Part shown: positions 1-7,561 of the stretch, one piece after another
Numbering within the stretch: position 1 is the first letter of the stretch
Layout: the number at the start of each line of letters is the position of its first letter
Origin: CAZEFK01 sp964511405
GTDB lineage: Bacteria > Pseudomonadota > Alphaproteobacteria > Elsterales > Elsteraceae
Assembly (NCBI GenBank): GCA_964511405.1
Contig: CAZEFK010000147.1
Location: forward strand, 1 to 18,405
Direction of reading: 5' to 3'
DNA: 18,405 nt
Translations under genes and position numbers: made by a program
The notes under the pieces: model-generated
Told to the model about the DNA's origin: nothing
Databases searched by the model: none
Seen by the model: only the letters and a program-made list of their open reading frames with translations

Positions 1-1
1 G

Positions 2-667
2 CCGACGCTCGCCGGTCCCGAGATCGGCGTGGCGTCCACAAAGGCCTTCACCTGCCAGCTGATGGTACTGGCGGCGCTCGAGGTCGCGGCCGGCAAGGCG
101 CGCGGCGAGATATCCGATGCCGATGAGGCCAAGCTCGTGCACGGGCTCATTGAAATCCCGCGCCTCATGACGGCGGCGCTCGCGACCGAACCGCAGATCG
201 AAACGCTGGCGCGCGATATCGCCAAATCGAAGGACGTGCTCTATCTCGGCCGCGGCACCAGCTATCCGCTCGCGCTCGAAGGCGCGCTGAAGCTGAAGGA
301 GATTTCCTACATCCACGCCGAGGGCTATGCCGCCGGCGAGATGAAGCACGGTCCGATCGCGCTGATCGACGAGGAGGTGCCGGTCATCATCCTGGCGCCC
401 AGCGGCCCGTGGTTCGAGAAGACCGCGTCCAATGTTCAGGAGGTGGCGGCGCGCCGCGGCCGGCCGATCGTGGTCACCGACCAGGCCGGCGCCAAGCTGC
501 TGCGGCCGATCGCCCACCATCTGATCGAGCTGCCGACGGTACAGCCTTTCGTGGCGCCGTTGCTTTATACTCTTCCGGTGCAGCTGCTCGCCTATCAGGT
601 CGCCGTACGCAAGGGCACCGATGTCGACCAGCCGCGCAATCTGGCCAAAAGCGTGGTGGTGGAATGA
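2..667 (+). CDS. glmS: Glutamine-fructose-6-phosphate aminotransferase (isomerizing), C-terminal part, truncated by the window edge
   Basis: The frame is open from base 2 and encodes the last 221 residues of GlmS; about 390 N-terminal residues, including the glutaminase domain, lie upstream of the window. GlmS converts fructose-6-phosphate plus glutamine to glucosamine-6-phosphate, the first committed step to UDP-GlcNAc for peptidoglycan and LPS, in the cytoplasm. Visible hallmarks are the ASTKAF segment, the second SIS half with ALEGALKLKEISY, the HAEGYAAGEMKHGPIALID block, and the C-terminus KGTDVDQPRNLAKSVVVE, nearly identical to the family's usual ending. The stop codon overlaps the manC start as ATGA, so the two genes are very likely co-transcribed and translationally coupled. 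Nothing looks degenerate. Identification is secure. The operon promoter and any upstream genes cannot be seen. Confidence 0.97.
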   Translation, partial: PTLAGPEIGVASTKAFTCQLMVLAALEVAAGKARGEISDADEAKLVHGLIEIPRLMTAALATEPQIETLARDIAKSKDVLYLGRGTSYPLALEGALKLKEISYIHAEGYAAGEMKHGPIALIDEEVPVIILAPSGPWFEKTASNVQEVAARRGRPIVVTDQAGAKLLRPIAHHLIELPTVQPFVAPLLYTLPVQLLAYQVAVRKGTDVDQPRNLAKSVVVE

Positions 668-2130
668 AGATCTCCGAGGACCGCTCCGGCGCGGCCGGCA
701 CCGTGCCGGCGACCCGCGCGATCACCCCGGTGGTGCTGTCGGGCGGGTCGGGCACGCGCCTGTGGCCGATGTCGCGCACCCATTATCCCAAGCAGCTGCT
801 GGCGCTGGCGGGTGCCCAGAGCATGCTGGTCGACACCGTCCAGCGCACCGCCGGCGCGCCGCGCTTCGCCGCACCGCTGCTGGTGTGCAACGACGACCAC
901 CGCTTCATCGTCGCCGAGCAGCTGCGGGCGGCGGGCCTGGCGCCGCGCCAGATCGTGCTGGAGCCGACCGGGCGCAACACCGCCGCCGCGGTCGCCGTGG
1001 CGACGCTGCTGATCGCGCGCGACGACCCCGGCAGCCTGGTCCTGGTGGCGTCGTCGGACCATGTCATCCGCGACCAGGCCCAGTTCCTGGCGGCCGTCGA
1101 CCGCGGCGCCGCGGCGGCCATGGCCGGGCGGCTGGTCGTGTTCGGCATCGCGCCGACCGGGCCCGAGACCGGCTATGGCTATATCCGCTATCAGGCGCGC
1201 GCCGGCGCCGACGGCGTCCATCCCGTCGAGCGCTTCGTCGAGAAGCCCGACCGCGCCACGGCCGAGCGCTACCTGGCCGAGGGCGGCCATGCCTGGAACA
1301 GCGGCATGTTCCTGTTCCGCGCCGACGTCATGCTGGCCGAGCTCGAGCGCTGGGTGCCCGAGATCGTGGCCGCCTGCCGCGCGGCCCTGGACGGCGCCGC
1401 CGCCGACCTGGATTTCCTGCGCCTGGGCCGCGCCCCGTTCGAGGCCTGCCCGTCGCAGGCCATCGACGTCGCGGTCATGGAGCGCACGCAGCTCGCCTCG
1501 GTGGTGCCGGCCGATTTCGGCTGGAGCGACATCGGCTCGTGGTCGGCGCTGTGGGACATCGGCGTCAAGGACCCGGCCGGCAACGTGATGCTGGGCGACG
1601 TCATGGCCGAGGATGTCCACAACAGCTACATCCGCTCGGAGGACCGGCTGGTCGCCGCGGTCGGGCTGGAGGACGTGGTGATCGTTGCGACCGACGACGT
1701 CGTGCTGGCGGCGCACCGCGACCGCGCCCAGGACGTCAAGCGCTTGGTCGAACGGCTGAACCGCGCCAAGCGGCCGGAGGCAACGGTGCACACCACCGTC
1801 TACCGGCCCTGGGGCTGGTACCAGTCGATCGACGCCGGCGACCGCTTCCAGGTCAAGCGCATCGTGGTCAAGCCCGGCCAGAAGCTGTCGGCCCAGATGC
1901 ACCACCACCGCGCCGAGCACTGGGTCGTCGTCCACGGCACGGCCAGGGTCACCCGCGACGACGAAGAGCTGATGCTCTACGAGAACCAGTCGATCTACAT
2001 CCCGATCGGCGCCCGTCACCGGCTCGAGAATCCGGGCAAGGTGCCGCTGCACCTGATCGAGGTGCAGTCCGGCAGCTACCTGGGCGAAGACGACATCGTC
2101 CGCTTCGACGACGTCTACGGGCGGGGGTGA
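664..2130 (+). CDS. manC: Bifunctional mannose-1-phosphate guanylyltransferase / mannose-6-phosphate isomerase (type II PMI-GMP)
   Basis: A 488-residue protein, the usual length for the bifunctional ManC/AlgA/XanB family. It should isomerise fructose-6-phosphate to mannose-6-phosphate and make GDP-mannose from mannose-1-phosphate and GTP. The N-terminal nucleotidyltransferase domain carries the signature GGSGTRLWPMSR (residues 27-38) and the sugar-phosphate motif FVEKP (191-195). The C-terminal cupin-type PMI domain carries QMHHHRAEHW (411-420) with its metal-binding histidines. I chose the ATG at 664 because it overlaps the glmS stop (ATGA) and leaves a short leader of about 20 residues before the conserved ITPVVLSGG strand. 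The frame is open further upstream, but only as a shadow of glmS. GDP-mannose feeds capsule, exopolysaccharide, O-antigen or GDP-fucose/rhamnose synthesis; which one is not shown. The symbol follows the family name rather than a proven pathway. Confidence 0.95.
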   Translation: MKISEDRSGAAGTVPATRAITPVVLSGGSGTRLWPMSRTHYPKQLLALAGAQSMLVDTVQRTAGAPRFAAPLLVCNDDHRFIVAEQLRAAGLAPRQIVLEPTGRNTAAAVAVATLLIARDDPGSLVLVASSDHVIRDQAQFLAAVDRGAAAAMAGRLVVFGIAPTGPETGYGYIRYQARAGADGVHPVERFVEKPDRATAERYLAEGGHAWNSGMFLFRADVMLAELERWVPEIVAACRAALDGAAADLDFLRLGRAPFEACPSQAIDVAVMERTQLASVVPADFGWSDIGSWSALWDIGVKDPAGNVMLGDVMAEDVHNSYIRSEDRLVAAVGLEDVVIVATDDVVLAAHRDRAQDVKRLVERLNRAKRPEATVHTTVYRPWGWYQSIDAGDRFQVKRIVVKPGQKLSAQMHHHRAEHWVVVHGTARVTRDDEELMLYENQSIYIPIGARHRLENPGKVPLHLIEVQSGSYLGEDDIVRFDDVYGRG

Positions 2131-2194
2131 TCCGCCGCCGACGGCGATCATGGGGCTGGCATGGGGCGCGGTTCGCGGCTAAACCCCGCGCATC

Positions 2195-3163
2195 GTGAAG
2201 CTGCTGTTCATCACCAGCACGCGCGTCGGCGACGCAGTGCTGTCCACCGGCCTGTTGCACCATCTGCTGGCGCAGGCGGATCGGCCGTCGGTCACCGTCG
2301 CCTGCGGCCGGGCGCCGGCATCGCTGTTCGCCCATGTGCCGGGGCTCGACCGCGTCCTGGTCATGGAGCGGCGCCGACGCGGGCGGCACTGGTGGGACCT
2401 GTGGCGCAGCACGGTCGGTCAGGCCTGGGACCGCGTGGTCGACCTGCGCGGTTCGGCCTTCGCCTATGCCGTGCGCGCCGGCCGGCGCCATGTCTGGCGG
2501 GGCGGCCGGCATCTCGGGCCCGAGCACAAGGTGCGCCAGCTGGCGCGGCTGTTCGGCCTGGAGCCGCCGCCGCCCCCGGCGCTCTGGGTGTCGGCGGCCG
2601 ACCGCATCAGGGCGGCGGCGGTGATCCCCGATCGGCCGGTGCTGGCGGTCGGCCCGACGGCGAACTGGATCGGCAAGCAATGGCCGCATGACCGCCTGGC
2701 CGCGGTGGTCGGACGCCTGACCGGTCCGGGCGGCGCGCTCGCCGGGGCCGCCGTCGCGGTGTTCGCGGCCCCCCACGAGCGCGCGGCGGCGCAGCCGTTC
2801 CTGGAGCGGGTGCCTGATGCGATCGACGCGATCGATCTCGGCGACCTGACCGCCGTGGGGGCGGCGATCGCGCGCTGCCGCCTGTTCATCGGCAACGACA
2901 GCGGCCTCATGCACCTGGCCGCGGCCACCGGCGTGCCGACCTTGGGGCTGTTCGGCCCCAGCGACGACCGCATCTACGGGCCGTGGGGGGCGCGGACGGC
3001 GGCGGTGCGCACGCCGATCGTGTACCCCGAGCATTTCCACATCCTGGAGCGCGACCCCGGCCAGCTCACCCACCTGATGGACGGGCTGACGGTCGACGCC
3101 GCGACGGATGCCGCCGTCGCGCTCCTGGCTCAGGCGCCGTCGCGCAGCAGCGAGCCCAGATAG
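2195..3163 (+). CDS. Glycosyltransferase family 9 protein (heptosyltransferase-like)
   Basis: A 322-residue GT-B fold protein of the ADP-heptose:LPS heptosyltransferase type. The N-terminus VKLLFITSTRVGDAVLSTG contains the conserved glycine-aspartate (G12-D13) seen in WaaC/WaaF. The C-terminal nucleotide-sugar site is clear: FIGNDSGLMHLAAATG (about 231-246) followed by PTLGLFGPSDD. The GTG at 2195 is the start because an in-frame TAA at 2180-2182 excludes extension; I see no strong ribosome binding site. It lies 64 bp after manC on the same strand, so probably in one operon. The product likely acts at the inner face of the cytoplasmic membrane, adding a sugar to lipid A-core or another glycan. 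GT9 members vary in donor, and the neighbouring GDP-mannose enzyme does not decide it. Its last 34 bp overlap the 3' end of the opposing SIS gene. Confidence 0.88.
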   Translation: MKLLFITSTRVGDAVLSTGLLHHLLAQADRPSVTVACGRAPASLFAHVPGLDRVLVMERRRRGRHWWDLWRSTVGQAWDRVVDLRGSAFAYAVRAGRRHVWRGGRHLGPEHKVRQLARLFGLEPPPPPALWVSAADRIRAAAVIPDRPVLAVGPTANWIGKQWPHDRLAAVVGRLTGPGGALAGAAVAVFAAPHERAAAQPFLERVPDAIDAIDLGDLTAVGAAIARCRLFIGNDSGLMHLAAATGVPTLGLFGPSDDRIYGPWGARTAAVRTPIVYPEHFHILERDPGQLTHLMDGLTVDAATDAAVALLAQAPSRSSEPR

Positions 3164-3774
3164 CCGCCGTGATGGCGGTGGGCGTAGGCCTGCCGGTCGA
3201 AGCCGACCTTGTGCATCTGCAGGCAGATCAGCACATCGCCGATCACCGTCATGACCGTGGTCGAGGTGGTCGGCGCCATCCCGAACGGGCAGACCTCGGC
3301 CGGCAGGCCGGTCAGCAGCACCGGGTCGGCCAGCTTGGCCAGCGGCGACTGCGGCTGGCCGGTGATGCCGATCAGCGGGAGATCCGGGATGATCCGGCGG
3401 GCCAGCGGGATCAGCTCCAGGATCTCGCGGGTCTGGCCCGAGTTCGATAGCGCCAGCAGCACATCGTGGCGCTGCAGCAGGCCCAAATCGCCATGGGCGG
3501 CCTCCAGCGGATGCAGGAACACCGCGGGCGTGCCGGTCGAGCAGAAGGTGGTGGCGAGCTTGCGCCCGACCTCGCCGGCCTTGCCGACGCCGGCGATCAC
3601 CAGCTTGCCGCCCCGTTCCGCGCAGTGCGCATGGATCAGGTCGGTGGCGCGGTCATAGGGGTTGTCGGCCGGGATCCGGGCGATGGCCTCGGCCTCGCGG
3701 CGGACGATGTCGGCGGCGAGCGCCCGGGCCGCGGCAGCGGACAAGGGTGTTAGGCGGTCGGTTGCGGCGGTCAT
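3130..3774 (-). CDS. SIS-domain sugar-phosphate isomerase, KdsD/KpsF/GutQ family, lacking CBS domains
   Basis: A 214-residue protein that aligns over its whole length with the SIS half of E. coli KdsD, the D-arabinose-5-phosphate isomerase supplying the KDO pathway. Residues corresponding to the KdsD active site are present: K65 in GVGKAGEVGRK, H94 in HPLEAAHGDLG, E117 just after SNSGQT, E160 in AEVCPFGMAPTTSTT, and H201 in HRHHGGYLG. The glutamate usual in the SNSGE motif is Q114 here. The two CBS domains that fill the C-terminal 120 residues of classical KdsD are absent, and the stop follows directly after the SIS fold. Single-domain arabinose-5-phosphate isomerases are known in other bacteria, so activity is plausible, but a different phosphosugar is possible. 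It is convergent with the GT9 gene (34-bp overlap) and divergent from the DUF2461 gene across 86 bp. Confidence 0.85.
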   Translation of the reverse strand: MTAATDRLTPLSAAAARALAADIVRREAEAIARIPADNPYDRATDLIHAHCAERGGKLVIAGVGKAGEVGRKLATTFCSTGTPAVFLHPLEAAHGDLGLLQRHDVLLALSNSGQTREILELIPLARRIIPDLPLIGITGQPQSPLAKLADPVLLTGLPAEVCPFGMAPTTSTTVMTVIGDVLICLQMHKVGFDRQAYAHRHHGGYLGSLLRDGA

Positions 3775-3860
3775 GATCGCGCCGTTCTGCCCGGAAGGCT
3801 CGGCGCGCGCAACCGCTTTGGCTATGCTGCGGCGCTCGCGCGCGACAGGAGGAACCGCCG

Positions 3861-4595
3861 ATGTTCAAGGGTTTCGGACCAGCGGCCTTCAGCTTCCTGG
3901 CGGAGCTGCGGGACAACAACGACCCGGCCTGGTTCAAGCCGCGCAAGGCGGTCTACGAGGCCGAGGTGCTGGGTCCATTGAAGGATCTGGTGGCGGCACT
4001 GACCCAAGCCATCGCCGAGGCCGGCCTGCCGCTGCGCGGCGACCCCAAGGGCGCGGTTTTCCGCATCCACCGCGACGTCCGCTTCGCCAAGGACAAGCGG
4101 CCTTACAAGACCCATGCCGGCGCCGTGCTGACCCGGTCGGGCGCCAAGTGGGATCCCGGTCTGCTCTACGTCCATGTCGAGCCCGGCGCCTGCATGCTGG
4201 CGGCCGGCTTCTGGCATCCCGAGCCCGACCTGCTGGCCGGGTTTCGCCGGGCGATGCTGCGCGAGGCCGACGCATTCCTGGCCCTCGCCCAACGGCTGGC
4301 CGACGCCGGCCTGCCGCTCCGCTCCGACGAGCGGCTGGCCCGCCTGCCGCGTGGGTTCGAGGCGGCCAAGGGCGCGCCGATCGCCGAGTACCTGACCTGG
4401 CGCAATCTCACCACGCGGCTGCCGCTGGCCGACGCCGAGATGGCCACGCCTGATGTGGTCGAGCGCGGCGTCGGCTTCCTGCGGGCGGTCCTGCCGCTGC
4501 TGGCGTTCGGCTGGCAGGTCGCCGACCAGACGGCGCCGACCACGGCGCCGCCGCCGGCGGCGCGGGTCCGGCCGCTGCATCCGCCCGATTTCTGA
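3861..4595 (+). CDS. DUF2461 family protein (TIGR02453)
   Basis: A 244-residue soluble protein recognisable as DUF2461 from its opening (FxxFLxELRDNNDPAWFKPRK, residues about 9-28), the central RIHRDVRFAKDKRPYKTHAG block and the LYVHVEPG strand. The family is widespread, but its biochemical role is unknown to me. The start is well supported by AGGAGGAA at 3847-3854, six bases before the ATG. The C-terminus ends in a threonine/proline/alanine-rich tail that looks disordered and is not part of the conserved domain. It is transcribed away from the SIS isomerase through a short shared upstream region (3775-3860) and converges on the glutathione S-transferase with only two bases between stop codons. 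It appears to be a single-gene transcription unit. No catalytic assignment can be made from sequence alone. Confidence 0.88.
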   Translation: MFKGFGPAAFSFLAELRDNNDPAWFKPRKAVYEAEVLGPLKDLVAALTQAIAEAGLPLRGDPKGAVFRIHRDVRFAKDKRPYKTHAGAVLTRSGAKWDPGLLYVHVEPGACMLAAGFWHPEPDLLAGFRRAMLREADAFLALAQRLADAGLPLRSDERLARLPRGFEAAKGAPIAEYLTWRNLTTRLPLADAEMATPDVVERGVGFLRAVLPLLAFGWQVADQTAPTTAPPPAARVRPLHPPDF

Positions 4596-4597
4596 CC

Positions 4598-5206
4598 CTA
4601 TGCGAAGGGCGCGGCCAGGAACGCCGGCAAGGCTTCGGCCCGGTGCGACAGGGCGGCCAGGCGCGGATGGCCGTCGGGGTCGACGGCGTCGGGGGTCAGC
4701 TCCCGCGTGAAGCGCCAAGCGACCGCCGCCGTGATGTCGGGCTGCAGCGGGCGCGGGCCGAACAGCCAGTCGCTCGTCCCGATTTCGGCTTCCAACAGGG
4801 CGTAGGCGGCCTGGAGCTGGCTGCGGAGCCGGTCGAGCCAAGGCTGATGCCGCTTGTCCTCCGGCCGCTGGGTGCGCTCGTAGACGATCTGCACGGTCTT
4901 CTCGCACGCGGTCAGCGCCAGGCCGACGATGCGCAGCGCCTGCGGCCGGTCGGCGGCGGGCGGGGTCAGGCGCCGCTCCGGCGGCGCCAGCGCCTCGACG
5001 AAGTCCAGGATCAGCGTCGAATCCATCAGCGCCACGCCGTCGTCGGTGATCAGCGTCGGCGCCTTCACCACCGGGTTGATCGCCGCGAACGCGTCATAGT
5101 GGCGGAACACCGACACCGGCTCGTGCCGGTAGGGCAGCGCCATCGCCGTCATGGACACGGCGACGCGCCGGACATAGGGCGAATCCAGCATTCCGATCAG
5201 TCTCAT
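4598..5206 (-). CDS. Glutathione S-transferase family protein
   Basis: A 202-residue protein with the two-domain GST plan. Residues 1-77 are a thioredoxin-like domain: MRLIGMLDSPYVRRV with S9/Y11 near the glutathione-binding position, the expected proline after the third strand (A49-P50), and the DS pair (62-63) equivalent to the E/D-S glutathione contact. The rest is an alpha-helical substrate domain. The frame is open 31 codons further upstream, but MRLIG at 5206 is the natural family start and is preceded by GGAAGG on the minus strand. Likely a cytoplasmic conjugation or glutathione-dependent redox enzyme of unknown substrate. It is divergent from the GlxA-type regulator across 91 bp containing repeated CGGTCC elements, so the regulator may control it. 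It nearly abuts the DUF2461 gene tail to tail. Confidence 0.9.
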   Translation of the reverse strand: MRLIGMLDSPYVRRVAVSMTAMALPYRHEPVSVFRHYDAFAAINPVVKAPTLITDDGVALMDSTLILDFVEALAPPERRLTPPAADRPQALRIVGLALTACEKTVQIVYERTQRPEDKRHQPWLDRLRSQLQAAYALLEAEIGTSDWLFGPRPLQPDITAAVAWRFTRELTPDAVDPDGHPRLAALSHRAEALPAFLAAPFA

Positions 5207-5221
5207 GGGGGGCCTTCCCGT

Positions 5222-5279
5222 CGGTCCGAAACGGTCCCCATTGTCGCCGGCAGCGGTCGGCTTGTAAGCCGCCGGACCG
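5222..5279. promoter_or_regulatory. Candidate operator between the divergent GST and GlxA-type regulator genes
   Basis: CGGTCC occurs at 5222-5227 and again at 5232-5237, exactly 10 bp apart and on the same DNA face. Its reverse complement GGACCG is at 5274-5279. Between them lies the palindrome CGGCTT-GT-AAGCCG at 5258-5271. AraC-family proteins commonly bind direct repeats spaced by whole helical turns, and the adjacent gene encodes such a protein. The motif is short and the region GC-rich, so chance occurrence is possible. Confidence 0.35.
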
Positions 5280-5297
5280 GCCAATATCGTGCCGATC

Positions 5298-6272
5298 ATG
5301 CCAAGCCGTGCCGCCCCGCTGGTCGTGATCCTGGCCTATGACGGCCTGTGCCCGTTCGAATTCGGCTGCGCGGTCGAAGTCTTCGCCTTGTCGCGGCCCG
5401 AGCTCGCCGGGCGCTGGTACCGCTGTGCCGTCGCGGCCGCGGAGCCGGGGCCGCTGCGCGGCATCGCCGGCCTGCAGGTCCAGGCCGACGGCGGGCTGGA
5501 GCTGCTGGCCGAGGCCGATACGGTGGTGATCCCGGGCTGGCGCGAGCCCGCGCCGCGGGCGCCGGCGCCGCTGCTGGACGCCCTGCGCCAGGCCCACGGC
5601 CGCGGCGCCCGGCTGGTGTCGATCTGCGCCGGCGCCTTCGTGCTGGGCTTGACCGGCCTGTTGGCCGGGCGCAGCGCCACCACCCACTGGCGCCATGTCG
5701 ACCGCCTGGCCCAGGCGTTCCCCGACATCGCCGTCCGGCGCGACGTGCTCTATGTCGACGAGGGCTCGCTGCTGACCTCGGCCGGCAGCGCCGCGGGCCT
5801 CGACTTGTGCCTCCATCTGGTGCGGCGCGACTTCGGCGCCGGCGCCGCTAATTCGGTGGCGCGCCGCCTGGTGATCGCGGCGCAGCGCGAGGGCGGCCAG
5901 GCGCAGCTGGTGGCGCGGCCGGTGCCGCGGCGGCCGGGCACTCGCCTGATGCCGCTCCTCGACCGGATCCGCAGCCGGCTGGCCGAGCCCTGGCCGGTCG
6001 AGCGGATGGCGGCCGAGGCGGGCCTCAGCCTGCGCGGCGTGCATCGCCACATCCGGGACGCGACCGGCCTGCCGCCCGCCGGCTGGGTGCAGGCCGAGCG
6101 GCTGGCCGTGGCCCGCGAACTGCTGGAGGAGACGACGCTGCCGGTGGAGGCGGTCGCCCGCCAGGCCGGGTTCGGCGCTGCGGCGGCGCTGCGGCAGCAG
6201 CTGCGGCGGGCGACCGGGCTGTCGCCCGCGGCCTACCGGGCCCGCTTCGACCGCCGTCAGCCGCCGGTGTAG
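5298..6272 (+). CDS. GlxA/FtrA-type transcriptional regulator: DJ-1/PfpI domain plus AraC helix-turn-helix
   Basis: With the ATG at 5298 the protein has 324 residues; a GTG three codons upstream (5289) is an alternative. Residues about 7-170 form a DJ-1/PfpI-like amidotransferase domain (VVILAYDGLCPFEFG; nucleophile-elbow position SICAGAFVLG with C110; then TTHWRH). Residues about 215-320 form the AraC/XylS DNA-binding domain with two helix-turn-helix units (VERMAAEAGLSLRGVHRH and VEAVARQAGFGAAAAL) and the typical end GLSPAAYRARF. This is the standard order for GlxA-type regulators. It is a cytoplasmic DNA-binding protein whose effector is not indicated. It is divergent from the GST gene, a classic arrangement for local control. 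Its 3' end overlaps the opposing SDR gene by 16 bp. Confidence 0.92.
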   Translation: MPSRAAPLVVILAYDGLCPFEFGCAVEVFALSRPELAGRWYRCAVAAAEPGPLRGIAGLQVQADGGLELLAEADTVVIPGWREPAPRAPAPLLDALRQAHGRGARLVSICAGAFVLGLTGLLAGRSATTHWRHVDRLAQAFPDIAVRRDVLYVDEGSLLTSAGSAAGLDLCLHLVRRDFGAGAANSVARRLVIAAQREGGQAQLVARPVPRRPGTRLMPLLDRIRSRLAEPWPVERMAAEAGLSLRGVHRHIRDATGLPPAGWVQAERLAVARELLEETTLPVEAVARQAGFGAAAALRQQLRRATGLSPAAYRARFDRRQPPV

Positions 6273-6994
6273 CCGCGGTTCCAGGTCGGCGACACCAGGA
6301 TCTCGTTCAGGCACATGTGCGGCGGCTGCTCGGCCACGAACCGGATCACGCGGCCGAGGTCGTCGGCCTGCAGCATGCGGGCGCGCACCTCGGGCGGCGG
6401 CGGCTCCGGCCGCTTGTCCAGGATCGGCGTCGCGACCTCGCCGGGCTCGATGGTGGTGGCGCGGATGCCGTGGATGCATTCCTCGCGGTTGAGCGAATGG
6501 GTGAGGGCCACGGCGGCATGCTTGGCGGCGGTGTAGGCCGAGCCCGAGATCCGCGACTCGTAGCGCCCGGCCCAGGACGTGATGTTGATGATCAGGCCGC
6601 CGCCCCGCGCGCGCATGGCAGGCAGCACCGCCAGGATGCAGTTGACGGTGCCGTGCAGGTTGACGTCGACGACCTCGCGATAGGCGGCCGGGGTCAGCTC
6701 CGGCCAGCTGCGCTTGGGGATGTTCGAGCCGGCGCTGTTGACCAGGATGTCGACCGGTCCGATCGCCGCCGCCGCTGCACGCATCACGGCCTGGTCGTCG
6801 ACCACGTCCAGGGGCACGGCGCGGGCGTCGCCGCCCTCGCCGCGGATCGCCGCGGCCACGGCCTCCACCAGCTCGGCCCGCCGGCCGGACAGCACCACGC
6901 GCGCGCCGGCCCGCGCCAAATGCTCGGCCCCGGCCTGCCCGATGCCGCTGCCGGCGCCGGTGATCCAGGCTACCTTTCCGCTCAAGCTCGACAT
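6257..6994 (-). CDS. Short-chain dehydrogenase/reductase (classical SDR)
   Basis: A 245-residue classical SDR with all key elements: the cofactor glycine motif TGAGSGIG (12-19), D63 at the end of beta-3, NSAG (86-89, usually NNAG), catalytic S140 in NITSWAG, and Y154/K158 in YTAAK. R38-R39 after the second strand suggests a preference for NADP(H), which is inference. The frame stays open far upstream, but the start at 6994 is supported by GAGGGAGGAC on the minus strand (7001-7010) and by the family start a few residues before the first beta strand. The substrate cannot be named; the ending resembles the many SDRs of the YdfG/serine-dehydrogenase type. It is divergent from the toxin-antitoxin pair across 123 bp and convergent with the regulator gene (16-bp overlap). 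Confidence 0.92.
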   Translation of the reverse strand: MSSLSGKVAWITGAGSGIGQAGAEHLARAGARVVLSGRRAELVEAVAAAIRGEGGDARAVPLDVVDDQAVMRAAAAAIGPVDILVNSAGSNIPKRSWPELTPAAYREVVDVNLHGTVNCILAVLPAMRARGGGLIINITSWAGRYESRISGSAYTAAKHAAVALTHSLNREECIHGIRATTIEPGEVATPILDKRPEPPPPEVRARMLQADDLGRVIRFVAEQPPHMCLNEILVSPTWNRGYTGG

Positions 6995-7117
6995 GCCTGC
7001 GTCCTCCCTCAAGATATGTGCCGACGATACACGGACGGCGGGGGCAGCCGGCCCGGATATTGGGTCATGCTTGGCTGACCGTGCGTGCGTGCTTATCTCT
7101 GCGGGTCGGAGGCGCCC

Positions 7118-7561
7118 ATGAGCGATGAAGCCGTCTTGTCGGTGCGGGTCCCGCGGGCCGTGCGGAGCCGCCTGAAGGCCATTGCGGCCGACCGCGGAGA
7201 GAGCCTTCAGACTCTGCTCGGCGGTCTGGTTCAGAGATTCTTGACCGAAGCCGGGCAGCGGCCGCCCGAGCTGTCGGATGTGCAGCACCGCCTGCGCGGC
7301 ATCGAGGGGGCGCTGCGCGCCGAAGGGGTCCGAGCGCTTTGGGTGTTCGGCTCGGTCGCTCGAGGCGACGCCGGCCCGGCGAGCGACGTCGATCTGGCGG
7401 TCGAGTTCGACCCGGGGCGGGGGGAATCCCTGTTCGCACTGGTCCATCTGAAGGCCGAAATCGAACAGGCGCTGGGCCGGGCCGTGGACATCGGCGAGCG
7501 GTCGGCGATGCGGCCCCGGATTGCCGCGGCCGCGGATCGTGAAATGGTCCGCGTCTTCTAG
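7118..7561 (+). CDS. mntA: MNT-type nucleotidyltransferase antitoxin with an N-terminal ribbon-helix-helix-like extension
   Basis: A 147-residue protein. Residues about 70-147 form a minimal nucleotidyltransferase with the signature GS-x10-D-x-D (G78-S79, D90, D92) in WVFGSVARGDAG...SDVDLAVEF. Known MntA antitoxins AMPylate a tyrosine in the partner HEPN toxin to silence it. Residues about 5-47 look like a ribbon-helix-helix: a short strand (VLSVRVP), a basic helix (RAVRSRLKAIAADRG) and a second helix (SLQTLLGGLVQRFL). This addition is unusual and could give DNA binding and autoregulation. The ATG at 7118 is preceded by GGAGG at 7108-7112; a GTG eleven codons upstream is less likely. The stop (TAG 7559-7561) directly abuts the toxin ATG. 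Base composition looks less GC-rich than in the neighbours, compatible with acquisition by transfer. Confidence 0.87.
   Translation: MSDEAVLSVRVPRAVRSRLKAIAADRGESLQTLLGGLVQRFLTEAGQRPPELSDVQHRLRGIEGALRAEGVRALWVFGSVARGDAGPASDVDLAVEFDPGRGESLFALVHLKAEIEQALGRAVDIGERSAMRPRIAAAADREMVRVF

Noticed and set aside
595..2151. 518-codon minus-strand open frame opposite manC
   Set aside because: It is antisense to a clear ManC; its composition is that of a high-GC shadow and no domain is recognisable.
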